Of a stretch of DNA of 61,702 nucleotides, positions 50,375 to 57,580 are shown one piece after another (the stretch's first letter is position 1; every line of letters starts with the position of its first letter). The notes under the pieces were generated by a model that was not told the DNA's origin, made no database searches, and was given only the letters and a program-made list of their open reading frames with translations. Origin of the DNA: Mycobacterium neglectum (GTDB lineage: Bacteria > Actinomycetota > Actinomycetes > Mycobacteriales > Mycobacteriaceae); contig NZ_NVQE01000036.1 of the NCBI RefSeq assembly GCF_002591975.1, positions 1 through 61,702 on the forward strand, read 5' to 3'. The translations under genes and the position numbers were made by a program.

Positions 50375-51229
50375 TCAGGATCTGGCGCAGACGCCGGGGT
50401 GCACCTCGACGCGGTGCAGATCGTCGCCCAACTCGATCTGCCGGTCGAATGCCGTTGCCGCCAGCGCGCGCCACTCGTCTTCCTGGCCCGGCGCGATGGC
50501 CGGCACATAGTGGGTGAGGATGAGAATGCCGACCCCAGCCCGTGTCGCGGTGGCGGCCGCCTCTTCGACCGATGAGTGGTAGTCGCAGATGTCTCGGATG
50601 CGCTGCATCGGCATCGGGTCGATCAGGTCCTTGCGAATCACCGTGTGTACCAGGGCCCCGGCACCGGATGCCAGGGCGTCGAGGCTTTCGCACGGTACGG
50701 AGTCGCCGGCGAGCACCACCGACGCGCCGGCGTGCTCGACGCGAAAGCCGATGGTCGGAGTCACGGGGCGGTGGTCAGTCGGTGCGACCCGAATCTGCAC
50801 ACCATCGCGATCCCACACGGGACCATCGGTGTACTCGAACACCTCCACCGGGGGTGGTGAGTTCAGGTCGGCGTGGTGAGCGATGCGGTACCCGATGTCG
50901 AAACCGAACGCCTTGAGCGTGGCCTCGACGACCTCGGCGGTGCCGGGGGGACCGATGATGGGCAGCGGCGCGGGATCGGGGGTGAACGTAGAGACCCAAC
51001 GGGTGATGATGACGTCGCCCAGATCGGCGATGTGATCGCTGTGCAGATGGGTGAGCAGTAACGCAGTCAGTGCGTTGGCCCCGGTGCCCGCGGCCGTCAG
51101 CCGCTGCTGGACGCCACGGCCGCAGTCGACCAGGAACGTCTGGTCGCCCGCTCGCACGAGCGTCGACGGACCCGCGCGATCCGCATCGGGGATAGGGCTT
51201 CCGGTGCCGAGCAGCGTGACCTCAATCAT
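50375..51229 (-). CDS. Metallo-beta-lactamase-fold hydrolase, RNase Z-like
   Basis: 284 residues from the ATG at 51227-51229. The metal-binding motif is THLHSDHIADLGDV, an RNase Z/ElaC-like HxHxDH; GTGSPIPDADRAGPSTLV and AGDSVPCESL follow the arylsulfatase/tRNase Z pattern, and a late LTHYVP supplies the final His. Syntenic with Rv2407, annotated as ribonuclease Z. It would trim tRNA 3' ends or act as a related hydrolase; a distinctive exosite arm is not evident, so tRNase activity is inferred. Confidence 0.83.
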   Translation of the reverse strand: MIEVTLLGTGSPIPDADRAGPSTLVRAGDQTFLVDCGRGVQQRLTAAGTGANALTALLLTHLHSDHIADLGDVIITRWVSTFTPDPAPLPIIGPPGTAEVVEATLKAFGFDIGYRIAHHADLNSPPPVEVFEYTDGPVWDRDGVQIRVAPTDHRPVTPTIGFRVEHAGASVVLAGDSVPCESLDALASGAGALVHTVIRKDLIDPMPMQRIRDICDYHSSVEEAAATATRAGVGILILTHYVPAIAPGQEDEWRALAATAFDRQIELGDDLHRVEVHPGVCARS

Positions 51230-51266
51230 GGGGCTAGGTATACCTGCCACACGAGGCCGATGTGCG

Positions 51267-52286
51267 TTATTCGCGGCCCGCGGACACCCAGCCGAGGTTT
51301 CCGAAGCGATGCCCGGTGACGGCGGCTGCCGCGGCATCCAGCGAGTCGAGCTGCTCGGGTGTCAGCGTCACCGCCAGTGAATCGCGGTTCTCCTCGACAC
51401 GAGCCGCGCGCCTGGTGCCAGGTATGGGCACCGCTGCCACTCCGAGCGCCGCGGCGCGGTAGCGCAACCATGCCAGCGCTACTTGCGCCGGCGTCGCGCC
51501 CTGTTGAACGGCCACCGACTTAACGAGCGCCACGACCGCCAGGTTGGCGTCCAGCGCACCCTCGCCGAAGCGAGGCATGGTGCGACGGAAATCCCCGGTG
51601 GGCAGGTCGTCGGTGGAGCCGATCGTTCCGGTGAGGAAGCCGCGGCCCAGCGGTGAGTAGGGGACGAACCCGACGCCGAGCTCGGCGGCGGTCGGCACGA
51701 CGTTGGTTTCGACGTCCCGGCTCCAGATCGACCACTCGCTCTGTACCGCGGCGATCGGATGCACCGCGACGGCCGCACGCAGCTCCTCAGCAGTCACCTC
51801 CGAAAGCCCGAGGTGGCGAACCTTGCCTGCGGCCACCAGTTCGGCCATGGCGCCCACCGTTTCCTCGATCGGCACATTCGTGTCGCGACGGTGCATGTAA
51901 TAGAGATCCACGACATCGGTCTGCAGCCGTTGCAGGCTCTCGTCGATGCATTGGCGCACATAGGCGGCGTCACCGCGGGCGATGAGCTCCCTCGCCGCGC
52001 GTTGGGCCGGATTGCTCGCGATACCGAACTTCGTTGCCAGCGTCACCTCATCGCGACGGTCGGCAAGGAGTTGGGAGATCAGCCGTTCATTGTCGCCGTT
52101 GCCGTAGACGTTGGCGGTGTCGATGAAGGTCACGCCCAGGTCCACGGTGCGATGAAGCGTGGCGAGCGACTCGGTGTCGTCAACCTCGCCGTACACCGGG
52201 GTCAGCGCCATCGCACCGAAACCGATTGCACTGACGCAGAGTTCGTCCCCCAGATTGACGGAGGGCACCGAGTTTTCTGCTGCCAT
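51267..52286 (-). CDS. Aldo/keto reductase
   Basis: 339 residues from an ATG at 52284-52286 preceded by AAAGGAAGG. The AKR layout is complete: the catalytic Asp and Tyr in FIDTANVYGNGDNERL, Lys in LATKFGI, and His in YYMHRRDTNVPIEETV. The C-terminal phosphate-binding loop is GVAAVPIPGTRRAARVEEN. NADPH-dependent reduction of aldehydes or quinones; substrate unknown. It lies between the rnz-like gene and the CBS gene and is divergent from the latter. Confidence 0.93.
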   Translation of the reverse strand: MAAENSVPSVNLGDELCVSAIGFGAMALTPVYGEVDDTESLATLHRTVDLGVTFIDTANVYGNGDNERLISQLLADRRDEVTLATKFGIASNPAQRAARELIARGDAAYVRQCIDESLQRLQTDVVDLYYMHRRDTNVPIEETVGAMAELVAAGKVRHLGLSEVTAEELRAAVAVHPIAAVQSEWSIWSRDVETNVVPTAAELGVGFVPYSPLGRGFLTGTIGSTDDLPTGDFRRTMPRFGEGALDANLAVVALVKSVAVQQGATPAQVALAWLRYRAAALGVAAVPIPGTRRAARVEENRDSLAVTLTPEQLDSLDAAAAAVTGHRFGNLGWVSAGRE

Positions 52287-52459
52287 GTTCCTTCCTTTCG
52301 CGTCGACGGTCGAAAGACTTGAAGGTCCAGCGGCTGCTACTACGTTTCTATTCCTCCGCGGGCACATTGGGACAGCTTTGGGATAGGGATGCCAAAACCT
52401 TTCGCGCAACGCGACTCCCACCTAGCCTGAAGTGAGGCAGGTCACGAGCGGAGGCAACG
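52287..52459. promoter_or_regulatory. Divergent promoter region, aldo/keto reductase / CBS gene
   Basis: 173 bases. The stretch TTGGGACAGCTTTGGGAT at 52367-52384 recalls one half of a DosR box but lacks the inverted second half. A GGAGG site at 52450-52454 precedes the CBS-gene ATG. Confidence 0.35.
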
Positions 52460-52888
52460 ATGCGGATCGCGGACGTATTGCGGAACAAGGGTGCGTCGGT
52501 GGCGACCATCACCCCCGAGACTTCGGTGTCCGGGCTGCTCACCGAACTTTCCGTGCACAACATCGGTGCCATGGTGGTGGTGTCGCCCGACGGCGTCATC
52601 GGCATCGTCTCCGAGCGAGACATCGTGCGGGCGCTGCATGAGCGCGGCGCCGACCTGCTGCGTATGCCGGTCTCGGAGATCATGACGACGTTCGTCGCGA
52701 CCTGCACCCCGACCGACTCGGTCGACAGTCTCAGTGTGCTGATGACCACCAAGAGGGTCCGGCACATCCCGGTGATGGAGGACGGCCGCCTCACCGGAAT
52801 CGTGAGCATCGGCGACGTCGTGAAGACTCGGATGGAAGAGCTCGAAGCCACCCAGGAGCAACTGCAGGCCTACATCACCCGTGGCTGA
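52460..52888 (+). CDS. Tandem CBS-domain protein
   Basis: 142 residues made of two CBS domains at about 8-62 and 72-128: VSGLLTELSVHNIGAMVVVSPDGVIGIVSERDIVRAL, then VDSLSVLMTTKRVRHIPVMEDGRLTGIVSIGDVVKTR. There is no other domain. Stand-alone CBS pairs bind adenine nucleotides and sense energy state. Syntenic with Rv2406c from memory. The stop lies 8 bases inside the next gene, an acetyltransferase. Confidence 0.93.
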   Translation: MRIADVLRNKGASVATITPETSVSGLLTELSVHNIGAMVVVSPDGVIGIVSERDIVRALHERGADLLRMPVSEIMTTFVATCTPTDSVDSLSVLMTTKRVRHIPVMEDGRLTGIVSIGDVVKTRMEELEATQEQLQAYITRG

Positions 52889-53489
52889 GATCGGGGCAGA
52901 GCCTGCACAGCGCCGCGACATCGGCCAGATCGGCACGGTACTGGCGCGCGCGTTCTACGACGACCCGGTGAATTCATGGATGCTGCCCGATGACCGGACC
53001 CGGCTGAAGGCGCTGACAAGGGTGTTCGCTGGACTGGCGCGACATCATTTCCTGCCGCGCGGGGGCTCGGAGGTTGCGCGGCGCGACGGGAATGTCGGCG
53101 CCGCCACGTTGTGGGATCCGCCAGGACAGCGCAAGGCCGGCAGGATCGAGGAGCTCGCCATGATGCCCATGATGCTGTGGGCAATGCGCTCCAGGGTCTC
53201 GGCCAGCATGCGGCTGATGGAGCTGATGGAGAAGCACCACCCGGAGGAGCCGCACTGGTACCTCATGCTCATCGGCAGCGACCCATCCGTGCGCGGGGCG
53301 GGCTTCGGCCAAGCCCTGATGCGCTCACGTCTGGACCGCTGCGACGCCGAACGCGTGCCTGCTTACCTCGAGAACAGCAATCCGAAGAACGAGGCGTATT
53401 ACCTGCGGTTCGGATTCGAGGTCATCGGCGAGATCAAGCTGCCGGACGACGGGCCGTCCATGTGGCCCATGTGGCGCGCGCCACGATGA
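52881..53489 (+). CDS. GNAT-family N-acetyltransferase
   Basis: 202 residues from a GTG at 52881. The GNAT fold shows the acetyl-CoA motif A in YLMLIGSDPSVRGAGFGQALMRSRLDRC, with V-x-x-x-G-x-G-x-A replacing the usual Q/RxxGxG, and a C-terminal YLENSNPKNEAYYLRFGFEVIGEI. Substrate unknown; the protein resembles small-molecule acetyltransferases. Coupled to the CBS gene by an 8-base overlap. Its stop falls inside a tandem repeat (53471-53531). Confidence 0.9.
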   Translation: MAEIGAEPAQRRDIGQIGTVLARAFYDDPVNSWMLPDDRTRLKALTRVFAGLARHHFLPRGGSEVARRDGNVGAATLWDPPGQRKAGRIEELAMMPMMLWAMRSRVSASMRLMELMEKHHPEEPHWYLMLIGSDPSVRGAGFGQALMRSRLDRCDAERVPAYLENSNPKNEAYYLRFGFEVIGEIKLPDDGPSMWPMWRAPR

Positions 53490-53531
53490 GGCAGAGGTGG
53501 CGCGCGCCACGATAAGGCAGAGGTGGCGCTC
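53471..53531. repeat. 26-bp tandem repeat with perfect 14-bp palindrome
   Basis: Two full units at 53471-53496 and 53497-53522 differ by one base (GATGAG versus GATAAG), with a partial third GTGGCGCTC at 53523-53531. Each unit begins with GTGGCGCGCGCCAC, a perfect palindrome. The first unit encodes the end of the acetyltransferase and its stop. Could act as a terminator between convergent genes or be a mycobacterial interspersed repeat. Confidence 0.75.
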
Positions 53532-53540
53532 ACCGAGAAG

Positions 53541-54131
53541 CTAGCTCCAGGAGTACTCGGCGCGCAGCCGCGTGGCCACCACTTCGAACGTCTCCCGCGC
53601 CAGGATCGCGCCCTCGCGGCGGATGCCCTCTTCGGGGACGTCGAGGACCCGATCCAGCCGCACCCAGCTGGCGCGGCTCTCGTAGTCCCAGCTACCGCTG
53701 CCGATGCCGACCCAGTTGGGGTCTTCGCGGTGATGCTCCTGGCTGGAGAGCATCAGCCCGAGCAGCACGGTCTGATCGCGTCCCACCACGAGCACCGGTC
53801 GGTCCTTGCCCTTCGACGGATCGTCCTCGTAGACCACCCAGGTCCACACGATCTCGCCCGGGTCGGCCCGGCCGTCGAGATCCGGCGCGTAGGCCACCTT
53901 GCGGGCCCGGTGCGCGGTCGGGACGAAGTTCTGGCTTACCGGTCGCCCCGCGGTGATCGCGCGGGTCTCCTCGAACGGGGTGCCCACGATGGCGTCGATA
54001 CCGAGCTTGATGCCCTGCTGGATACCGCGCGCCACGGTGTCTGGTTGCAGTTGGTGGCGGATGAACTTGGGCGCCTCGTTGAACACCAGGTTCTCCGCAA
54101 AGCGCTGGAAGGCTTTCCAAGGCGGAGCCAT
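53541..54131 (-). CDS. PemK/MazF-like (toxin-fold) protein, unknown function
   Basis: 196 residues from the ATG at 54129-54131. The C-terminal half has the PemK-like beta-barrel pattern GEIVWTWVVYEDDPSKGKDRPVLVVGRD and LGLMLSSQEHH, with a RASWVRLDRVLDV segment. The N-terminal half is helical (KAFQRFAENLVFNEAPKFIRHQL). No antitoxin gene overlaps it, and the syntenic mycobacterial protein (Rv2405) is listed as hypothetical. So a housekeeping or orphan member is more likely than a classical toxin. Divergent from lepA, 101 bases apart. Confidence 0.8.
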   Translation of the reverse strand: MAPPWKAFQRFAENLVFNEAPKFIRHQLQPDTVARGIQQGIKLGIDAIVGTPFEETRAITAGRPVSQNFVPTAHRARKVAYAPDLDGRADPGEIVWTWVVYEDDPSKGKDRPVLVVGRDQTVLLGLMLSSQEHHREDPNWVGIGSGSWDYESRASWVRLDRVLDVPEEGIRREGAILARETFEVVATRLRAEYSWS

Positions 54132-54221
54132 ATCGACGAGCTTAAGCGAAGCTGCGTTCCCACGATTGTGTCGACGGGGGCGTACCTCGATACCCTGGTA
54201 CGGCATACCACCCGGCTCAAC

Positions 54222-54235
54222 AGGAGATTCCCATC
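54222..54235 (+). promoter_or_regulatory. Ribosome binding site and non-canonical ATC start of lepA
   Basis: AGGAG at 54222-54226 lies six bases before ATC at 54233-54235. The lepA frame is open from 54146 but contains no ATG, GTG or TTG until 54335, inside the GTPase domain. ATC is therefore the best-placed start; ATT at 54227 is too close to the binding site. Confidence 0.6.
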
Positions 54236-56074
54236 AGCAGCCTTGCCGACAAGACCTTCACTCCGCCGGCGCTGATTCGGAACTTCTGCATCATCGCCCA
54301 TATCGACCACGGCAAGTCGACGCTGGCCGACCGGATGCTGCAGCTGACCGGTGTGGTCGCCGATCGTGACATGCGTGCCCAGTATCTGGACCGGATGGAC
54401 ATCGAGCGTGAACGCGGCATCACGATCAAGGCGCAGAACGTCCGGCTCCCTTGGCAGGTCGACGGCACCGACTACGTGCTGCATCTGATCGACACCCCTG
54501 GCCACGTCGACTTCACCTACGAGGTGTCCCGGGCGCTCGAGGCGTGCGAGGGTGCGGTGCTGCTGGTGGACGCTGCTCAGGGCATCGAGGCGCAGACGCT
54601 GGCCAACCTGTATCTGGCGCTGGACCGCGATCTGCACATCATCCCCGTGCTCAACAAAATCGACCTGCCCGCCGCCGACCCGGACCGCTACGCCGCCGAG
54701 ATCGCCCACATCATCGGCTGCGAACCCGAAGATGTGCTGCGGGTGTCGGGTAAGACGGGCGATGGCGTTACGGAACTGCTCGACCACGTCGTGCAGGAGG
54801 TGCCGCCGCCCACCGGTGACGCCGACGCCCCGGCGCGGGCGATGATCTTCGACTCGGTCTACGACACCTACCGGGGTGTGGTGACGTATGTGCGCGTGGT
54901 CGACGGCAGGATCGTCCCGCGTGAACGAATCAAGATGATGTCGACCGGCGCTCACCACGAGCTGCTGGAAGTGGGCATCGTCTCACCCGACCCGAAGCCG
55001 TCGGTGGGTCTCGGCGTTGGGGAGGTCGGCTACCTGATCACCGGGGTGAAGGACGTGCGCCAGTCCAAGGTCGGTGACACCGTGACGAGCGCGCGGCACG
55101 GCGCGACCGAGCCGCTCACCGGGTACCGGGAGCCCAGGCCGATGGTCTACTCCGGGCTGTATCCCGTCGACGGATCGGACTATCCGGACCTTCGCGACGC
55201 GCTGGAGCGGCTGCAGCTCAACGACGCCGCGCTGTCGTGGGAGCCGGAGACGTCGGTGGCGCTGGGATTCGGCTTCCGCTGCGGTTTCCTCGGCCTGCTG
55301 CACATGGAGATCACCCGCGAGCGGCTCGAGCGCGAATTCAACCTCGATCTCATTTCAACCTCGCCCAACGTCGTGTATCGCCTTGTCCAGGAAGACGGTG
55401 GTGAGATGGTCGTCACCAACCCTTCGGATTGGCCGGAAGGCAAGATTCGCACAGTGTTCGAACCGGTGGTCAAGACGACCATCATCGCGCCAAGCGAGTT
55501 CATCGGAACCATCATGGAGCTGTGCCAGTCGCGGCGAGGCGAACTCGGCGGCATGGACTACCTTTCGCCGGAGCGGGTCGAGCTGCGATACACAATGCCG
55601 TTGGGGGAGATCATCTTTGACTTCTTCGACATGCTGAAGTCGCGCACCCGCGGCTACGCCAGCCTCGACTACGAAGAGGCCGGTGAGCAGGAAGCCGATC
55701 TCGTGAAGGTCGACATTCTGTTGCAGGGCGAAGCCGTTGACGCTTTCAGTGCGATCGTTCACAAGGATTCGGCGTTCGCCTATGGCAACAAGATGACGAC
55801 CAAACTCAAGGAGCTGATTCCGCGTCAGCAGTTCGAAGTTCCGGTGCAGGCCGCGGTCGGTTCGAAGATCATTGCTCGCGAAAACATCCGCGCGATCCGC
55901 AAAGACGTGCTATCGAAGTGTTACGGCGGTGACATCACGCGCAAGCGCAAGCTGCTCGAGAAACAAAAAGAGGGCAAGAAGCGAATGAAGACCATAGGCC
56001 GGGTTGAAGTGCCGCAGGAGGCATTCGTCGCGGCGCTGTCCACCGATGGTCCGGCCGACAAGTCGAAGAAGTAG
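54233..56074 (+). CDS. lepA: Elongation factor 4 (LepA), ribosome back-translocase GTPase
   Basis: 613 residues if started at ATC (54233). The beginning ISSLADKTFTPPALIRNFCIIAHIDHGKST includes the G1 motif AHIDHGKST; starting at the first ATG (54335) would delete it. Later motifs: RERGITIKAQNV (G2), DTPGHVDF (G3), NKIDLPAAD (G4), and the LepA-specific C-terminus YGGDITRKRKLLEKQKEGKKRMK. LepA is a translational GTPase that remodels stalled ribosomes and affects subunit assembly. lppR-like lipoprotein gene follows after 6 bases. Confidence 0.95.
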   Translation: MSSLADKTFTPPALIRNFCIIAHIDHGKSTLADRMLQLTGVVADRDMRAQYLDRMDIERERGITIKAQNVRLPWQVDGTDYVLHLIDTPGHVDFTYEVSRALEACEGAVLLVDAAQGIEAQTLANLYLALDRDLHIIPVLNKIDLPAADPDRYAAEIAHIIGCEPEDVLRVSGKTGDGVTELLDHVVQEVPPPTGDADAPARAMIFDSVYDTYRGVVTYVRVVDGRIVPRERIKMMSTGAHHELLEVGIVSPDPKPSVGLGVGEVGYLITGVKDVRQSKVGDTVTSARHGATEPLTGYREPRPMVYSGLYPVDGSDYPDLRDALERLQLNDAALSWEPETSVALGFGFRCGFLGLLHMEITRERLEREFNLDLISTSPNVVYRLVQEDGGEMVVTNPSDWPEGKIRTVFEPVVKTTIIAPSEFIGTIMELCQSRRGELGGMDYLSPERVELRYTMPLGEIIFDFFDMLKSRTRGYASLDYEEAGEQEADLVKVDILLQGEAVDAFSAIVHKDSAFAYGNKMTTKLKELIPRQQFEVPVQAAVGSKIIARENIRAIRKDVLSKCYGGDITRKRKLLEKQKEGKKRMKTIGRVEVPQEAFVAALSTDGPADKSKK

Positions 56075-56080
56075 GTCCTG

Positions 56081-56797
56081 ATGCGCTCAACGGCTCTCAC
56101 GGTGGCTGCGTTGAGCGCGTGTGTCGTGCTCGGGGCATGTGCCGCCCCCACCCAGGACGCGCGGCCCACCGTGCGTATCGCCGAAGCCGTCCAACCGTCT
56201 GCGGTGCGCGCGCTGGACCGGGTGCTGCCCACCTCTGATGAGCTCGCCGCGGTCGTCGGTTCTAACGGCATGATGGGTCAACGCGTGCAGGGCGGCCGCG
56301 ACATGCTGTTGGCGAGTGTCGGCGCCGCGGATGGAACACCTGCCGACTGCGTGAGCCCGGCGTACCGGCTGCAGCGGGTGGTCTACGAGGCCGGTCCGGT
56401 GCAATCGGTGGCGAGTCAGTCGTGGGCTGGCGGGTCCTTCGACGGGCCGCCGGTGTCTGGCTTCTTCGGTGTCGTGCAGTTCTCCTCGGAGGCTGCCGCG
56501 CAAGCATTCTTCGCCGCATCGGCCGATAAGTGGCACCGTTGTAACGGCCAGACGCTGGTGCTGAATCAACCCGACCACGGCGCACAACGAACGAGCCGGA
56601 TCACCGGCGTGACCGTCGACGGCCACATGGTGTCGGCGATGGTGATGCAGGACGCCGGTTCGATGACCCAGCGGGCGCTCGGGTTGGCGGCGGATTGTGT
56701 TGTGGACATAGAGATCTCCGACGTCAACAGTCTGGGTAGCCCGCAGCAGGCAGCGCGAGTGGCGAAGCTGATGCTGGAGAAGGTCGCCGCCTCTTAG
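56081..56797 (+). CDS. lppR: LppR-like lipoprotein, PknH-type sensor domain
   Basis: 238 residues. A lipoprotein signal peptide with lipobox LGAC (Cys19) sends it to the outer face of the membrane. The mature part has the PknH-like extracellular pattern: LLPTSDELAAVVGSNGM near the start, a GFFGVVQFSSEAAAQAFFAASADKWHRCNGQ segment, and paired Cys for disulfides near 113/172. Domain binds unknown ligands. It occupies the position of lppR (Rv2403c) after lepA. A related lipoprotein follows at 56863. Confidence 0.86.
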   Translation: MRSTALTVAALSACVVLGACAAPTQDARPTVRIAEAVQPSAVRALDRVLPTSDELAAVVGSNGMMGQRVQGGRDMLLASVGAADGTPADCVSPAYRLQRVVYEAGPVQSVASQSWAGGSFDGPPVSGFFGVVQFSSEAAAQAFFAASADKWHRCNGQTLVLNQPDHGAQRTSRITGVTVDGHMVSAMVMQDAGSMTQRALGLAADCVVDIEISDVNSLGSPQQAARVAKLMLEKVAAS

Positions 56798-56862
56798 GTT
56801 GTGATCGACCCGGAATTGGCGGGTGGTGCACAGATTTGCCCGGAGTCGGTCACAATAGCGCG

Positions 56863-57573
56863 GTGACCAATACCGGTACGGCGACCCGGGCACGCGCCGT
56901 GTTTGCCGTAATCGCAGCATCCGTCCTGCTCACCGGGTGCGTGAGCACTGTGTCGGGCACCGCGACGCGGGCACAGAGCGCGGGGCCCACCAATGTGCCG
57001 CCACTCACTGAGTCGAAACTCGACGACGTGGTCCTCTCGATCGGTGAGGTCAACGCGATCATGGGCTCGTCGACCATGGAGGTCACCAGCGAGCTGGATG
57101 AGATGACCGACCACTCCGACGACGTTTCGGACGTCGAATGCCTTGGTGCGATCTACGGCGCCGAAGAGCCCGTGTACGCGGGCAGCGGCTGGACCGCGGT
57201 ACTGGACCAGATTTCGCGTGAGGAAGGCGACGACAACGAGCACTGGGTAGAGCAGACGGTCGTGTTGTATCCGTCGGCGGACAAGGCGCAGAAGTTCTTC
57301 GACAAATCCAAGGCACAGTGGGAGGAGTGCTCCAACTACACGGTGACGGTGGACGATGGCGGCACCGCATACGACTGGGAGATCGCCGAGGTCACCGCGA
57401 AGGACACGCTGATCACCCAGGTGACGACCCAGCTAGATGCCGCCGGATGGGCGTGCCAGCATGCGCTCTCCCCGGTTTCGAACATCACGGTCGAGGTCTG
57501 GGCGTGCAGCTACTCCCCGGGTGACGAGGCCGCCACCATCGTCAACGACATGATCGCCAACGCCGCCAAGTAG
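56863..57573 (+). CDS. Second PknH-type sensor-domain lipoprotein, tandem paralogue
   Basis: 236 residues from a GTG at 56863. Lipobox LTGC with Cys at residue 30. It shares a domain with the preceding lipoprotein: LDDVVLSIGEVNAIMGSS, VVLYPSADKAQKFFDKSKAQWEECSNYTV, and a C-terminal ITVEVWACSYSPGDEAATIVNDMIANA. About 65 bases separate the pair. I recall only one such gene at this place in M. tuberculosis, so the second may be a lineage duplication. Converges with the trehalase gene 7 bases away. Confidence 0.83.
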   Translation: MTNTGTATRARAVFAVIAASVLLTGCVSTVSGTATRAQSAGPTNVPPLTESKLDDVVLSIGEVNAIMGSSTMEVTSELDEMTDHSDDVSDVECLGAIYGAEEPVYAGSGWTAVLDQISREEGDDNEHWVEQTVVLYPSADKAQKFFDKSKAQWEECSNYTVTVDDGGTAYDWEIAEVTAKDTLITQVTTQLDAAGWACQHALSPVSNITVEVWACSYSPGDEAATIVNDMIANAAK

Positions 57574-57580
57574 TCATGGC

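Noticed and set aside
52367..52384. DosR-type box before the CBS gene
   Set aside because: Only the first half TTGGGAC matches; the required inverted half is absent.
53541..54131. Toxin-antitoxin locus based on the PemK-like protein
   Set aside because: No overlapping antitoxin-like gene; conserved position next to lepA suggests a fixed chromosomal gene.
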